Positions 46,111 to 58,270 of a DNA stretch of 64,000 nucleotides are shown here, in pieces. The translations under genes and the position numbers were made by a program. This DNA is from Paralvinella palmiformis (Eukaryota > Annelida > Polychaeta > Terebellida > Alvinellidae), in contig JAODUP010000713.1 in NCBI GenBank assembly GCA_025642065.1, forward strand, positions 7,501 to 71,500, written 5' to 3'. The notes beneath the pieces were generated by a model. That model saw nothing but the letters and a program-made list of their open reading frames with translations, was not told the DNA's origin and made no database searches. Position 1 is the stretch's first letter. Each line of letters starts with the position of its first letter.

Positions 46111-47070
46111 TTGACCATCATTATCGTAAACAGAAAATCAAAAACCCAAGACCTACAAGGGGCATTCAATGAGGCGTCGGACAGGATCTCTTCCCTGAAC
46201 AGAGACCAGGCAGCAATAAACATCTACACAGATGCCAGTGTCCGCCAGGATGGAAAATCTGCCTGGGCCTGTTTTGTGGAGGGAGCACTCCGAAATCCCT
46301 GTGGAAGACTCCCCGACCACACACCAATCACTCTAGCAGAACTTCACGCCATACACGTCGCCCTCGCATGGCGGGAGGCACAAGACAGACACGAAGACAC
46401 AATCATACACTCAGACTCGATGGCAGCCATCAAAATCCTGGCATAAACAAAAACACGAACATATCCAGTAATCACAACGAAAATTATTAACTCCGCCTCT
46501 GCATTAAGCCAACGTGGCTGTCTAACCACTCTACATTGGGTTCCCAGCCACACAAATATCGAGGGTAATGAACGAGCCGACTCTCTGGCCAACGAAGCCA
46601 CTTACCTAACCAACATCCTACACACAGAACAGACACCAGGTGCCTACAAACACATAATAACAAAATATCTTCACAAACAAATAACACCAAATCAAGACAC
46701 AGCCAAATTAAGTACCTGGTACAATAAAACCATTGTTCCCGGCATTCACATCATAAATAACAGAATAGCAGACGTACACATACGCCGCCTCCGCTGCTGG
46801 GTGCACACAAAAAGCTTTGTCGGCCCAAATAATAAAGCACTCTGCTTACATTGTAATCAAAACTTCGACCCCGTCCACTATCTAATTAATTGTCCCGCCT
46901 TCCCAGCCTGCCGACAACCTCTTAAACAACTCTTAACTCCGGCACAACACAACCTAACCGACACAGAAAAAGGAGTCATTGTAATACGCAAAGTCACAGC
47001 CACGCCACACATAATAATACCCTTATTTAAAACAGACCCATACATCTGGCAAAAACCAAACACACAGTAA
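46111..47070 (+). pseudogene. LINE B RNase H and C-terminal zinc motif
   Basis: RNase H motifs in order: INIYTDASV (D), LAELHAIHVAL (E), IIHSDSMAAIKIL (D), then after an in-frame TAA at 46444, WVPSHTNIEGNERADSLANE (D). All four acidic residues are kept. A C-terminal CLHCNQNFDPVHYLINC zinc-binding motif follows in the same frame. Confidence 0.88.
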
Positions 47071-47227
47071 ATCTTTTGTAAAGGTTCGGCACCGGTACGT
47101 CCGGGACCGGAACTTTACAAAGTCATTTTCAGATACAGAAACTCAACGGAGAAGGACTCCACCATAGAGGCTATGCCAAACAAGCGACAGCCTGGGGATA
47201 CTCCCGAACTACAAGCAAGCAAGCAAG

Positions 47228-47440
47228 CTGTGTCCAATGCCACCGCTCGAGATGCGATGCAGTGTTTCTATTCCTGAGTCAGGAGTACATGCTTTAAGAG
47301 CGTACTGTGTCTGCTACAGTCATTTAAATGCTGGATAACCAGGCCAAACATCTAAACGGCGTGCCTCCAAAGACGCAAATAGTGCACGGAATATATAGCT
47401 CTAGATCAACTTTTCTTGAATGCAGGGACGGCCACCTGCC
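47228..47440 (-). repeat. R1 block X fragment, directly after LINE B
   Basis: ctgtgtccaatgccaccgct to cttgaatgcagggac matches 39818-40025. LINE B therefore ends at, or inserted into, an R1 unit. The rest of the unit is missing. Confidence 0.85.
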
Positions 47441-48484
47441 TAAACTATTAGGGGCTTCCTCGGTGGCCTCTCATGTTGTCTCAATTGGCTTGTGCTTCTT
47501 TTTTCAGCAATGACTTCGGGGATTTCGTTCAACAAATAGGTTCAGCTATTATTATATTAATAGTTATCACTTGCCATTTATATGACGATATTATTATGTT
47601 ATTTGTGGAATGTGAACAATTGGTCTACCTTTGATGAGTGTTAATACAAATGACTCCCAAGTTTGCTTAAGTTATGATAAAGCTTCTTATTCAAACTGAA
47701 ATGAAGGTCAACGCAAAGAAGGCTAAATTGCAATCCTTACGAATATGCAGCCACGTGACACATCATATATATAACTGAGAACCTGCTCGTCTCAGCATAT
47801 TTGAACTTGTCATGATGCTCAAGGCAGCTCAGATCTACTCGGTGCCTCTAAAGGGTTATGCAAATGTCCGTATTGGTCATGGTGCGGCCGATTTGGACTA
47901 AGATCACTCATTAAGGTTATAATTTGCTCAAGAGTCTTAGCGACGCAGGTAGGGTAGCGTGGGCGTCAAATGTTAAAGATAGATTGCTTAGGTATGGCTT
48001 CGGACATGCTTAGAACAACCAAACTGTTGCTGATACAAAATTATTTTTAGAAATCTTAAAGGTACGTCTACGAGATCTACACATCACTAGATATATCGTT
48101 TATTAACACACGCACACGCACGCACATACGCACACATACGCACGCACACACACACACGCACGCACGCACACACGCACACACACACACGTACAAACACACA
48201 CACAAACACACACGTACATACATACCTAGCTTTTACTTCATCATGTGGTAATCAGCATTTTACGAAAGATGTAATTCTCCAACATCTGTTTCCGTAAACA
48301 TCAATCACGTAAACATCAATCACAACATGATGTTTAGCTGTAAGCTATTTATTTTTTCAATTATCTGAATATTTATAGTAGATTGTCTAATTATAAGCGA
48401 TTATTAAAGAGACACGTATTAATTATATAGAACCATCCTATAAATATTATACTTATTGTTTAAACACTGTGTCTTCTAATTTGT
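47441..48484. other. No gene seen; CA/CG-CA-rich tract at 48104-48225
   Basis: The tract alternates cacacg, cgcaca and cacacaa motifs over 120 bp. The flanks are AT-rich without ORFs. Confidence 0.5.
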
Positions 48485-48850
48485 TATAAGTTATTAGGGT
48501 TGATCAGCTGTTACAGTTGTCCCATTGTTTACCAACTGTTCTGTTAAGGTCGATCAAACATGTGTACTAACAGCTGTTGCAATTGTCTCATTGTTTACTA
48601 ACTGTTCTATTACGGTTGATCAAACTTGTGTACTAACAGCTGTTACAGTTGTACCATTTTTTACCAACTGTTCTATTACGTTGATCAAACTTGTATACTT
48701 ACAACTGTTACAGTTGTCCCATTTTTTACCAACTGTTCTATTTCGGTTGATCAAACTTGAGTACTAACAGCTGTTACAGTTGTCCCATTTTTACCAACTG
48801 TTCTATTAAGTTCGATCAAACTTGTATACTAACGACTGTTACACTCGTGA
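48485..48850 (+). repeat. ~65-bp tandem repeat, about 5.5 copies
   Basis: Unit of the form gatcaaacttgtgtactaac, then agctgttacagttgtcccat, then tgtttaccaactgttctatt, with small indels. Some frames stay open through several units by chance. Confidence 0.93.
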
Positions 48851-51044
48851 CACTTGGAAGATACGGATGTTTCTGAGCTTTAGCAATTTGCGAAGAATCT
48901 AAATATGATGTTTACATGTGAACTAATGAAAGTAACTTGAACCTGTCTGGAATCATTATTATCGTGAATATCGTATTACGGCTGAAGATAAAAATTTTGC
49001 AATAAAAGGTAAACAAAACGAACAGTATTTGGCGGCTCCTTAATGTCAACGATGTCACAGAAGAAACGGTTTTGCAGAAGATATAGTAACATCATATTTA
49101 TAATAGTTTTAATCCTAACAGCTCTAAAATGCATATTATTGTTATTATTATTATTTCATTTGGACAATTTTCGGGAATAGCACTCGATCTGATTCTTTCT
49201 AAATAAATATGAAATATCATGTGTCCGGATCACAAGTATATTCAGATTAATCCATATTACACACACCCTAGATAGTTCTACTTGCTGCTTCTTGGAGACG
49301 CGGAAACTATGACAAACCACTCTTCAAAATGGCGTCCACCTTGTTTAATCTATTGCTACGTGTCACTTTTTTAAGTAGCCTTTATGATATTATCAGTTAC
49401 TAATAACAACGACGAAAATTTAATAGAATAGGTGACTTAACCAGCAAATCTACCCGTTGAAATCGCTAGGTGGCGCTAGGTGACACCCGAGTTACGGAAT
49501 CGTAAGTAAATAAATACTGGGTACATAGAAAGGCATCAGATTGATAGTTTCTTTGTCATATTCAGCAGCAGCCATCTGTAGCAACCATCTAACAAGACAT
49601 TATGTAACAATCACATAACAAGACGTTAGTAGCAACTATCTAATAAGACGTTAGTAGCAACCGCCCAACAAGACGTTAATAGTAACCATCTAACAATATG
49701 CTAATAGCAACCATTTACCAAGAGGTTAGAACGTATTTTATGATTTTCATCTTTAAATAAAGTCTTTAAAAATATAATAAAAACATTCGATATAAATAGA
49801 TAGAACTATAATTTGGCTAAAATAATTCGTTACTGATAGTTTGAAATTATCATTGAATACAACAATCTGAAAGCAGATGTATTAATGTATCTGTATCTTG
49901 TATCTACATATCAATAGCCTTATTTTTAGATATGGAGTTTTTAAAAGTAATTATTTAACACTGTTAGCTAGGATTTAGTGTAATCTGTGTACATAATTAA
50001 TTGTTTATAGGATTTTGGGGGGTTTTAGATTAGATTATGAAAATGTTTTATAAGAATTCGTTTTTCATTTCTTTATTTTTGTAGAATATTCTTTATTTTT
50101 GCAACTTTCATTCAATAGTGAAAATAATCGTCACATTTATTACACCACACGACGCCCTCTAACGTACAAATTGTAAACTAGAACAAAAACGAGTTCTTAT
50201 AGTAAAAGATAAGGCGCGATATACTGAACTGTAGCAGAGGTAAATCGATACAATAAACATCAAAGCATACAGTTATATACCGCCCAAATAACAATACTTT
50301 AAGCAATTTTATATAAAAAAATGTCAAGTTATCGATTAATCTATGATTTAGGAAATTCCTCACTGACCCAATTCAAGGTCAACCATAAACATTTAATACC
50401 ATATATATTAGTGTCATTAATGTTCATGCTAAAGGTAGCCAAACATTGTGTTCTTCAAGAAGATTATATGAGAACAATTGCTTGTGAATGGTTAATATGA
50501 ATAAAAATATTTTGCCAAAACAGATTTTTATTTGAGTTAGATCCAGAATGAAATTATTAAAGCTACATCTACAGAAGTAATTCCAACCCAAACATTTCGA
50601 ACAATTAACATATATTTTCTGTGTTAATTAATCCAGAATAATGGTCTTCAACACAAATTCAAATCAGGATCAGATCAAAGAAATATACTTCAAACAGGAT
50701 CCGACAATTACATAACAAATAATTATAATCCTGATATACTAGGGATTTAGACTGTGTGTTACGAGCGGTAATGGATATCTTTTATGTAAGTTTAGATGGA
50801 GAAATGCACCTCGATGGTAAAACCGGAAGTAGCGCTAGGCCCAGTATAACCTGTAATCTAGAGAATATTTGCATCTTTTGTAAAGTTTCCCCATTAGGCC
50901 TAATCACAATTCAGTTTCCGCAAAATGTCTGTACCTGGAGACGTTATGATAGCTTTATGTCTGTTCTAGAACAATGATTGATGTCGTGACAAGAATTGAT
51001 AAACTAAAGTATCGTTAGCTTTATCTCTTTCGTGATTTGAGATG
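48851..51044. other. 2.2 kb without a gene; ~25-bp tandem repeat at 49565-49735
   Basis: The repeat has units like agcaaccatctaacaagacg plus ttagt, about six imperfect copies. Otherwise AT-rich with no recognisable ORF. Confidence 0.6.
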
Positions 51045-51230
51045 ATAGAAATGATTGATATTTTACGACCACTTTTGTGCACATGGTAGGATAAATGGGA
51101 CGAGCGACCTCCAAATGTAATGAAGCGAAGTGAAAGATGAAATACCCTTCTGATATAGGTCGGCCGGGGATTGAACCCAGGTTCTATTGATCTGTGGTCA
51201 AACGCCCTACCAATTAAGCCATGGAGGCAC
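51045..51230 (-). mobile_element. tRNA-derived SINE, best copy of the 7.0/13.7 kb family
   Basis: Minus strand: head with A box tggcttaattggtagggcg and B box gggttcaatccccgg, then a central domain gggtatttcatctttcactt, cgcttcattacatttggagg and a terminal part to tcgtaaaatatcaatcattt. This copy has complete A and B boxes and the full central domain shared with 6965-7110. Confidence 0.85.
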
Positions 51231-52182
51231 TGATAGATTAATACTACATAAATAATAATAATAATAATAAAATAATAATAATAAATCTATTAGTTGTTAA
51301 TATTATTTAATTCAATTCAACATAATTTATTCAGTTTGGTAATCAGTTAATAAACGCATAAAATTTGTATATGATATAAACATTATATTAATGACGTGAA
51401 ATATGATGTTAGAAGTCATAATTATCAATATATTTTGTAGTTGAAAAAGATAGAAGCTAATATGATAAACGATACAGGAAGACATATTATTTATTGACTT
51501 AAATAAATATTTATTTGGTATTCCAAGAATAGAATAAGATATTAAAAACATGTTGATGTAAAGATTGTAATACGTATTCGGACAGATCTATTGAGATCGA
51601 TCATGTCAATGATCGATATATTGCTAATAGCGAGATAAATATTACAAAGGTAAATATAGACCGATCCCTTTACGCATGCGCATTTGCGTTGATTTGGATC
51701 CCGGGCAAGCTGTTAGGTCAGAACAAATATCCCAACGGGCCGGTAAAATGAAAATCAATGGGGCTGTTTGAAACAAAATGGATTTCAACACTCGGACTGA
51801 GCCAGGGGCATGGTCAATCTAGAACAAACTGACATATTTGGATACGTGAATCTATTCTGAATGTAGATAGAATCTTTTGATATGAATGAATGAATGAATG
51901 AATTGAATTAAATTTAAAGGTAGAGAAAAAACAGACAGTCAGATAAACTAACAGTAGCACACGCATACATGCACACGCACACAGGCACACGCATACATGC
52001 AAACATACCAGTAAATAATTACATTATAAAGACACATTCCATTGTTGACTGAAAACAAAACATCAATTCATTCGGCTCGAGATATTGCTAGCATTTTGAT
52101 CATTTTGATCAATTAGTGTTAGTTTTGTTAGTATTATGTAACTTTATATTACAGAAATATAGTATATACCTGACGTAGTCTC
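51231..52182. other. No gene seen
   Basis: AT-rich; (AAT)n at 51252-51284, small CA-rich tract at 51958-52000. Confidence 0.5.
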
Positions 52183-52183
52183 A

Positions 52184-52269
<86 letters not shown>
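52183..52269. repeat. (TA)n array
   Basis: About 40 TA units with one tac interruption, some 220 bp beyond the desaturase stop codon. Confidence 0.97.
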
Positions 52270-52272
<3 letters not shown>

Positions 52273-52493
52273 CGTGTACACTCAACCAATTAAATGATCC
52301 CGATCTACGTTATTATAACAACATCAACAAAAATAATTATCACGAATCGTATAGAAAACAAAAAATAAACAAAACAAAAATTTCGCACACAACAACAACA
52401 ATAATGGCGCTATCTATGAGACGCCATTAGGCTTAAAATGCCAACATTCGCGATTCTCGTACTACAATGATTGTTTAGCGAGAAACTGGCGCT

Positions 52494-52813
52494 CTATCCC
52501 ACCTTCTTCGATTTTTCCTTCTCCCTCATGTAGCCGACCCCCCGGGCGTGGGGCCCCATCTCGACATCGAAGATGAAGTCCCAGAGTACCTTTAACCAGG
52601 AGGTGTGTTGAGGCAGGTGATCGTAATATTCCGGAGCGAATCGTTTGACGTCGGGAAGCCGAGAATAGGGTACGTAAGGGAAGTCGTGATGTTCAACGTG
52701 ATATCCAACATTAAAGAGGACGAAGTTCAAAGGGCCGTAATAGCTCATCGTCGCCTGAGCTTTGGTGAAGAGATAATGTACATAATGTTGATAGATGTGA
52801 TGTTTAACATTGA
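52494..52813 (-). CDS. DEGS1: Sphingolipid delta-4 desaturase (DES1/DEGS-like), last exon
   Basis: The family protein introduces the 4,5-trans double bond of ceramides in the ER membrane using a di-iron centre held by three histidine boxes. This exon carries the third: FNVGYHVEHHDFP, preceded by HYLFTKAQATMSYYGPLN and followed by LPDVKRFAPEYYDHLPQHTS then WLKVLWDFIF, all close to the family C-terminus. The tail (MGPHARGVGYMREKEKS) diverges, as usual. The ORF reads open upstream of the ATG to a plausible acceptor (aaggtttag) at 52814, so the ATG inside is not the start. Exons with histidine boxes I and II were not found in the window. Could be a functional gene extending past an undetected exon, or an isolated copy. 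Confidence 0.85.
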
Positions 52814-52921
52814 CTAAACCTTATGACAACTTTAATAGAGCGAGATACGAACTAAAACTATACCGAGGGAAGAACCTGGGGGGAAAACCGGGAAATCTTC
52901 TGTAAGTATATTATGTCTTCA

Positions 52922-53230
52922 AACGCACACACACACACACACATACACACACACACACACACACACATAATATGTTAATGGTTTAAGGTTATCAACCCTT
53001 ATGATGGTAGACAGGATATGTAATATGTTGATGGTTTAATGTTATTGACCAGTATGAAAGTAGTGAACATATGTAATATATTGGTTATTTAAGGTTATCG
53101 ACCGTTATGATGGTAGACAGTACATGTAATAAGTTGATGGTTTAAGGTTATCGACCGTTATGATGGTATACAGTACATGTAATATGATGATGGTTTATGA
53201 TTATTGATCGTTATGATAATAGAAGGCCTC
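52922..53230. repeat. (CA)n followed by a ~54-60-bp tandem repeat, about 4.5 copies
   Basis: (CA)n at 52925-52968, then units such as gttgatggtttaaggttatc, gaccgttatgatggta, gacagtacatgtaata repeating to 53225 with substitutions. Intronic or upstream relative to the desaturase exon. Confidence 0.9.
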
Positions 53231-54635
53231 TACTTCATACTGAGAAAATAGTCTAATGTCAGGGGCACATCCGACCATTTTGGTAAGTGGATGTAGTACG
53301 TTATGATTTGCTAACGAAAAGATGGTTGATGTTTTACAAAATCCTGAGATATATTATCCACAGGATGCGGTGTTTCCAGTGTTACTTTCAGTCGAGAACG
53401 TCTCTATAGAGAAGGTCAACTCCCCGAAAATCGGTAACAAAAGTCTCATTGGCTCGAAGAGTGAGTAATGGCAAAGTCGGTGGAAAAGTGGCTATAGCAC
53501 AGTATGTTCGGTGGCTAACTATAATAACTACACAGGAACAGCAACGGGAATATCTTTTTTTTCTCATTCCCAAAACAAGATGACAGGTAATAAGAACATA
53601 ATAATCGAATAACCATATCCCAAGCACATCTACATGTGGGAGAAAATATGATTAGGTTTGGCAACCAAGTTGTTTTAGATAATTATCTCAAAGTACTATT
53701 TTTTGATAGATTTGAGAAAATATGCATTTCTATGTGGGCTAATGACAAAGGTATCTGACAGTGTTGTTATTAGCAACTGTATGCTATTATTATTATATTA
53801 AATTTGGGTCAAACATAGGATTAGTGTATGTGAGTGATCATGTGAAACATCAGATATATTTAAAGAATTGTATTACTATTTTAGAGATGCACGTCATGAT
53901 ATTCAGCACCAGTGTCTCCATTTTGATGATGGAGCACACTCACAATATGTTTTGCAATGTGGTGGTAATCATACATCCCGTGATGACCATATCTCTGAAA
54001 GTCAAAAACCAGAAATAATATTTAACATTTGAACCACAAAACTATTCTGGATACTTAAACAAGACACATATTCACCATTTCATTAAACAAGAACACACTC
54101 TGAATAAAGTCCCCCTAAAAGAAAGGTCATAACGTAGTGGGTTTTTTTTTAATACAGAACCAAACGGTGTTCATACAGATTTGATAAACTCCTCACTAAC
54201 ATTATATCACAATCCCTCGCTTGTTCCATTTGACTGACTCAGACCATAGCACTCTATGTGGTATTATTTATTACACGCGATGTGCATTTTATAATGAGCT
54301 GTGGATATGAGTGATTGATTGATTGAGCGAGTGAGTGAGTGAGTGAGCCAGCGAGCGAGTGAGTTAGATGCTTAGCCTCAGCACCGATCAGACCAATCCT
54401 TAGAGAAACATTCCCCAAACACATGTATGTGTGGCATTAGACCCCATAGCCTCGAGTTTTGCAACAATTTGTACCAATAAAGCGCCCGAATTTCTTATAT
54501 GAAGTTCACAAATACAGACTTCATATATCTATATGATGGCTCTATGATGTTTACAAATTACTTAAACCCCCATTAAACCTAAATCTATACACGGTATGGT
54601 GGTATTAAAGTAAACTAATTTTCCCCGTGATGTCG
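53231..54635. other. No gene seen
   Basis: A 79-codon minus ORF (53388-53627) shows no family pattern and no desaturase motif. A GAGT-rich tract lies at 54310-54365. Confidence 0.45.
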
Positions 54636-54737
54636 TTAATGTGGTCGAAAGTGGGGTCTGTCCATCCCCCGACGCGCAGCAGCAATGGCAACAAACACAA
54701 CAACTAAAGTTAGGATGAGCAGCAACTTAGACGCCAT
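54636..54737 (-). CDS. Putative very short secreted peptide (33 codons) with TATA promoter
   Basis: Minus-strand ATG at 54737 opens MASKLLLILTLVVVFVAIAA, a textbook signal peptide, followed by ARRGMDRPHFRPH and TAA. The ATG lies ~75 bp downstream of a TATATAAAG box, leaving a ~45-nt leader if transcription starts ~30 bp past the box. After the signal peptide a GGGGG run precedes a different frame with protein-like sequence GWTDPTFDHINDITGK. Loss of one G would fuse it to the signal peptide. No consensus splice donor was found in the exon. Family unknown. Confidence 0.5.
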   Translation of the reverse strand: MASKLLLILTLVVVFVAIAAARRGMDRPHFRPH

Positions 54738-54807
54738 GATCGGATTTGTTCACTTCAGCCTGCAGACGAATCAGTATATCGGCGAAGAAGATCGAAAACC
54801 GATCAGC

Positions 54808-54816
54808 CTTTATATA
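54808..54816 (-). promoter_or_regulatory. TATA box of the short secreted-peptide ORF
   Basis: Minus strand tatataaag, in GC-richer surroundings than the window average, positioned about 71-79 bp before the ATG, an ordinary distance for a RNA polymerase II core promoter. Confidence 0.55.
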
Positions 54817-54954
54817 GAAAAGATCCGATGTGACGTCACAAAATTATACGCTCGTGTTATTAGGTTTACGAACATAGGCACTGATGTATTATTGAGGTTA
54901 GTGGACGGGTTGAGAGTAAAATGGCTTGAAGTTACTTTATCCTTAAAATTTTGA

Positions 54955-55556
54955 TTCCCTCGCCTTAGAATCGGAATTCTCAATTCATTCTAGTAGAGTT
55001 TAATTATGCGCGTATTGAAACAGCTACATCGTCTACACAAACAACCATATTAAAACAACTAGACATAATGTAGGTATACCTTGTAGGCAGAATTCCAGTT
55101 CCCTACAAAAAATCGTTTATGAATGTTTTGATAATTAAATGGTTGATAAAGGTCGTCATTATTTCTACCAGGATTAATGATAAATCAATACAAACACTTC
55201 CATTCTATTTCATCAGTGATCAATGGATGGCATATTTGTTAATTTATAAAACAGAAACATATGGTAAACGGAGTCAAAGCATTAAGTCACACACAAACAC
55301 ACACACACACACACATTGATAATGTGCTTAAAATGGAAAACATGATATCATTATATATGATAGATGTAAACGAAGTTCTATTTGATTTGTTAAAACCATA
55401 TTGATTACCACTTAGCTCTGCAGGTGGTTAAATTATATTGACAGCTGTCATTCTGTAACTAATGGAAATATTTGATTCGAGAATCATCCTTTTAAAGTGA
55501 AGAGCAATCTGTTTTAAATGTATTTCAGTAATGTATATATATAGTAATACCAAAGA
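54955..55556. other. No gene seen
   Basis: AT-rich, with a short (CA)n at 55291-55315. Confidence 0.5.
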
Positions 55557-56640
55557 CTATTTATAACAAAACGTGTTACTTCGCGTTTTAACATGGGACG
55601 CCATTTTGAATTCATGGAGCGCCAGGGCCTAGCGACCGGAGGTAGATTGTCACCAACAGCTCCCTTCGTTAACATGGCGCCTAATGGCACTGGTTCATTC
55701 TGCGCCGCTTTCAGTTGCAGTAAGAGAAAAAGTATACATAAATAAAGACATCCCCGAAAAGAAATGAAAGCTAGTGTAAAAATTTGATATGATCTGGCTT
55801 TTTTTAAATAAAGGATATTTAAAAAATAAGCATAACAATTTGAAGTAGACACGCCCCTACTTGACATGACCCAAGCAGTAGGCCCAAGCATGATCTATAT
55901 AGATCTATATTTGTTTCAGGCCAAATCTGATTAAATTTTAGCACAAATTGGGTATGTAAGATATACATAAGCTTACAGTTACATGTACTGGGGCCACTGA
56001 AGATGTTATGGGCGGGAGGTATATTTTACTTTATTATGGTTAATAATTTAATTGGACTTCTAAAATTACATTACTATAATCAGATAATTTTTCCCTAATT
56101 ACAATAATTATAAGCACCTGCATCCATATTTATTTTTAAACGTAAGCAATTGGTACTTATTGATATATATCGACTTCTATTTATAATTTAAATGTTATGA
56201 AATTAATTATTGAATACCTCAACTAATGGTAGAAACATTCATTTTGTTATTTTGTGCTATTGACAGAAGTAAAAGATGGGTTATTAATTGTTGTCGTTCA
56301 GATATATGATGAGGAAAGATTTAAATTAATTGAATACTAATTGTAGAATGTATATGATGTGCATTTCACTGAAACTGAATTCATGAACCAGACAACTTAT
56401 CTATGATGTACCAAATCCACCGCATGCATCCACTGAAATCAAAGAGGAAGCTATTAACAGATAGGAGACCTATACAGGAGACAGGACCAGCTGTGATGGT
56501 AATTAATATTTATAAATATTAATGGTGAAAATTGGTATTATAAAATTAATTAAATAAGAAACAAGGCATCAATCCAAATAAAAAAAAATTATGGACTATG
56601 ATAAACTCACATGATGAAAGTATGTTAGTATGCATTTACC
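55557..56640 (+). repeat. Copy B of the long direct duplication (partner at 1-1340)
   Basis: Same order and strand as copy A. Contains ~270 bp (55652-55922) absent from copy A. Joins at 56575 to the block that in copy A lies 520 bp further on. The Gypsy element starts ~100 bp downstream, while copy A is followed by a fragment of the same LTR. Confidence 0.85.
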
Positions 56641-56745
56641 TCATATATACCTAATTGTTTTCATTAACAAAATTACGCCTTCCACACACAAAGGTGTGGA
56701 ATAACCTACACCACGTTCAATTATTTTCTGATCAGCTGTCAAGTG

Positions 56746-56912
56746 TGTGATGTTTGTAGATTGTCATCAAGTATATTATTAATAAATCACAGATACAACC
56801 TTGACCATCTGGTTTATTCTCTAAACTGTTTCCGGTCCGTTACAATTCTAAATACTAACATTAAGTCCTCGCTATAATTAATTGTGGACTGTTATGGATT
56901 GACAACATTACA
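56746..56912 (-). repeat. Gypsy 3' LTR
   Basis: 167 bp; differs from the 5' LTR by seven substitutions and one 2-bp indel (about 95% identity), so insertion is not recent. Confidence 0.92.
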
Positions 56913-56927
56913 CCTCCCCCCCCCCCC
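56913..56927 (-). other. Polypurine tract
   Basis: On the minus strand a run of Gs followed by agg lies directly against the 3' LTR start (TGTAATG), the site where plus-strand DNA synthesis is primed. Confidence 0.85.
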
Positions 56928-57089
56928 GTTACCTTTATTAAAAATGTATCATTTCATATATGTTTCACTCAAGTTAAACAAGTATTTGTAATAGGTAAAT
57001 TTCGAACAATCTTAAATTCAAATTTTGAATATCAGATCATAACACTGAATTTTACACCTAGATAATGATTTATCTCAAGTCAATTGATA

Positions 57090-57092
57090 AGC

Positions 57093-57139
<47 letters not shown>

Positions 57140-57246
57140 TTGAAACTAACTCTGATAAAACAAATTATAAAATCTTACAGAACAATGTACTTCATTTTAC
57201 ATCATAATTACATTCATTTATACACATATAGTTGTATAAAATTATA

Positions 57247-57309
<63 letters not shown>
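57090..57309. repeat. Two (TA)n arrays in the Gypsy 3' region
   Basis: TA runs at 57096-57135 and 57247-57309, the second abutting the end of the last Gypsy coding block. Confidence 0.96.
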
Positions 57310-57312
<3 letters not shown>

Positions 57313-57316
57313 AAAA

Positions 57317-58270
57317 TCACTTAGAAATAAAGTCTTTATATCTTGCTGGCATTCTGGTGCGTCGCTTTGGACGACCTGCTGAGACATCTGTCACATTTGA
57401 ATTATGACTACTGTCTTGATTAAGTTCACCATTGTTCACTTTTGTTATTTCTGGCACGTCTTGCAAATAATCGCTGTTTTCGATTGTTGACTCGGTTTCA
57501 GGTGTAACATCATGGTCAATCACTTTCCTGAAATGTGATGAATTACTTGTTTTGCTGCCAAGAACAGGACTATTTGCTGTTATCATACTCCCTTTCACTT
57601 GTACCACAGACATTGGTGCTGGATTATATGCTGAACACAATTTGTCCGTTTTCGTTTGTTTCATTAACACTGTATCCCCAACATAGAGAGGAATGTTCGG
57701 TCATACACAATTTCTGGCATCTGTATACTGTTTTTGTTGCTGTTTCTGCTATGCATCTCGAGTTCGCAGTTCTTTATCTTCAACTCGAATGAATAGTTCG
57801 GATAATAGCACTTTTATGTTCGAACCAAACAAGAGTTCTACAGGTAGTCGACCTGTTGTCACATGTGGCGTTGCGCGGTAATTTCGTAGGGAATTGTGCA
57901 TTTCCTGTCTCCACGACTTCCCTTCCACAGTAGCACTTTTAATTGCCTTGTTCAAAGGTTTCATAAAGTTTTCTGCTTGCGCGTTAGATCTTGGCCACAG
58001 TGGCGTAATCCGACGGTGACGTATACCACAATATTGCATGAATTTACGGAATTCAAATCCTTGAAATGGCAGTCCGTTGTCAGTTTTTAATGTTTCTGAC
58101 ATTCCGTGTGTTGCAAATATTTTGTCAAATACTGGGATTACACTTCTGGCTGATGTGGATCTCACCAGCTCCACCACAGGAAATCATGAATATTCGTCAA
58201 GAACTACTAGACAATAATGTCCGCTAGGATATGGCCCACAAAAATCAGCACACACAGAGACTGCCAAGCT
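57317..58270 (-). pseudogene. Gypsy integrase core and C-terminal tail, broken
   Basis: In minus-strand order: ADFCGPYPSGHYCLVVLDEY (first Asp of the DDE triad, in a frame different from its flanks, followed by TGA), LKTDNGLPFQGFEF (second Asp), RSNAQAENFMKPLNKAIK (Glu), then HNSLRNYRATPH and TTGRLPVELLFG. After TAG and TGA stops near 57755 and 57705, the C-terminal GDTVLMKQTKTDKLCSAYNP block and a tail ending RRTRMPARYKDFISK complete the protein. Confidence 0.9.

Larger units (their letters stand above)
43640..47228 (+). mobile_element. LINE B, I-superfamily element with RNase H, endonuclease deleted
   Basis: ORF1 (43711-44208), RT (44215-45910 with frame changes), RNase H (46111-46600) and a zinc-finger tail (to 47070) follow on the plus strand. 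The 3' untranslated region ends in caagcaagcaagcaag at about 47228. RT plus a C-terminal RNase H is the layout of I-type LINEs. There is no endonuclease between ORF1 and RT. It runs back to back with LINE A, their 5' sides touching at about 43.6 kb. Confidence 0.88.

Noticed and set aside
53388..53627. Upstream exon of the DES1-like gene
   Set aside because: No histidine box or other desaturase motif in the translation.
55514..55891. 125-codon minus ORF as a gene
   Set aside because: Spans a junction between duplicated and non-duplicated repeat sequence; no domain, and copy A does not preserve it.
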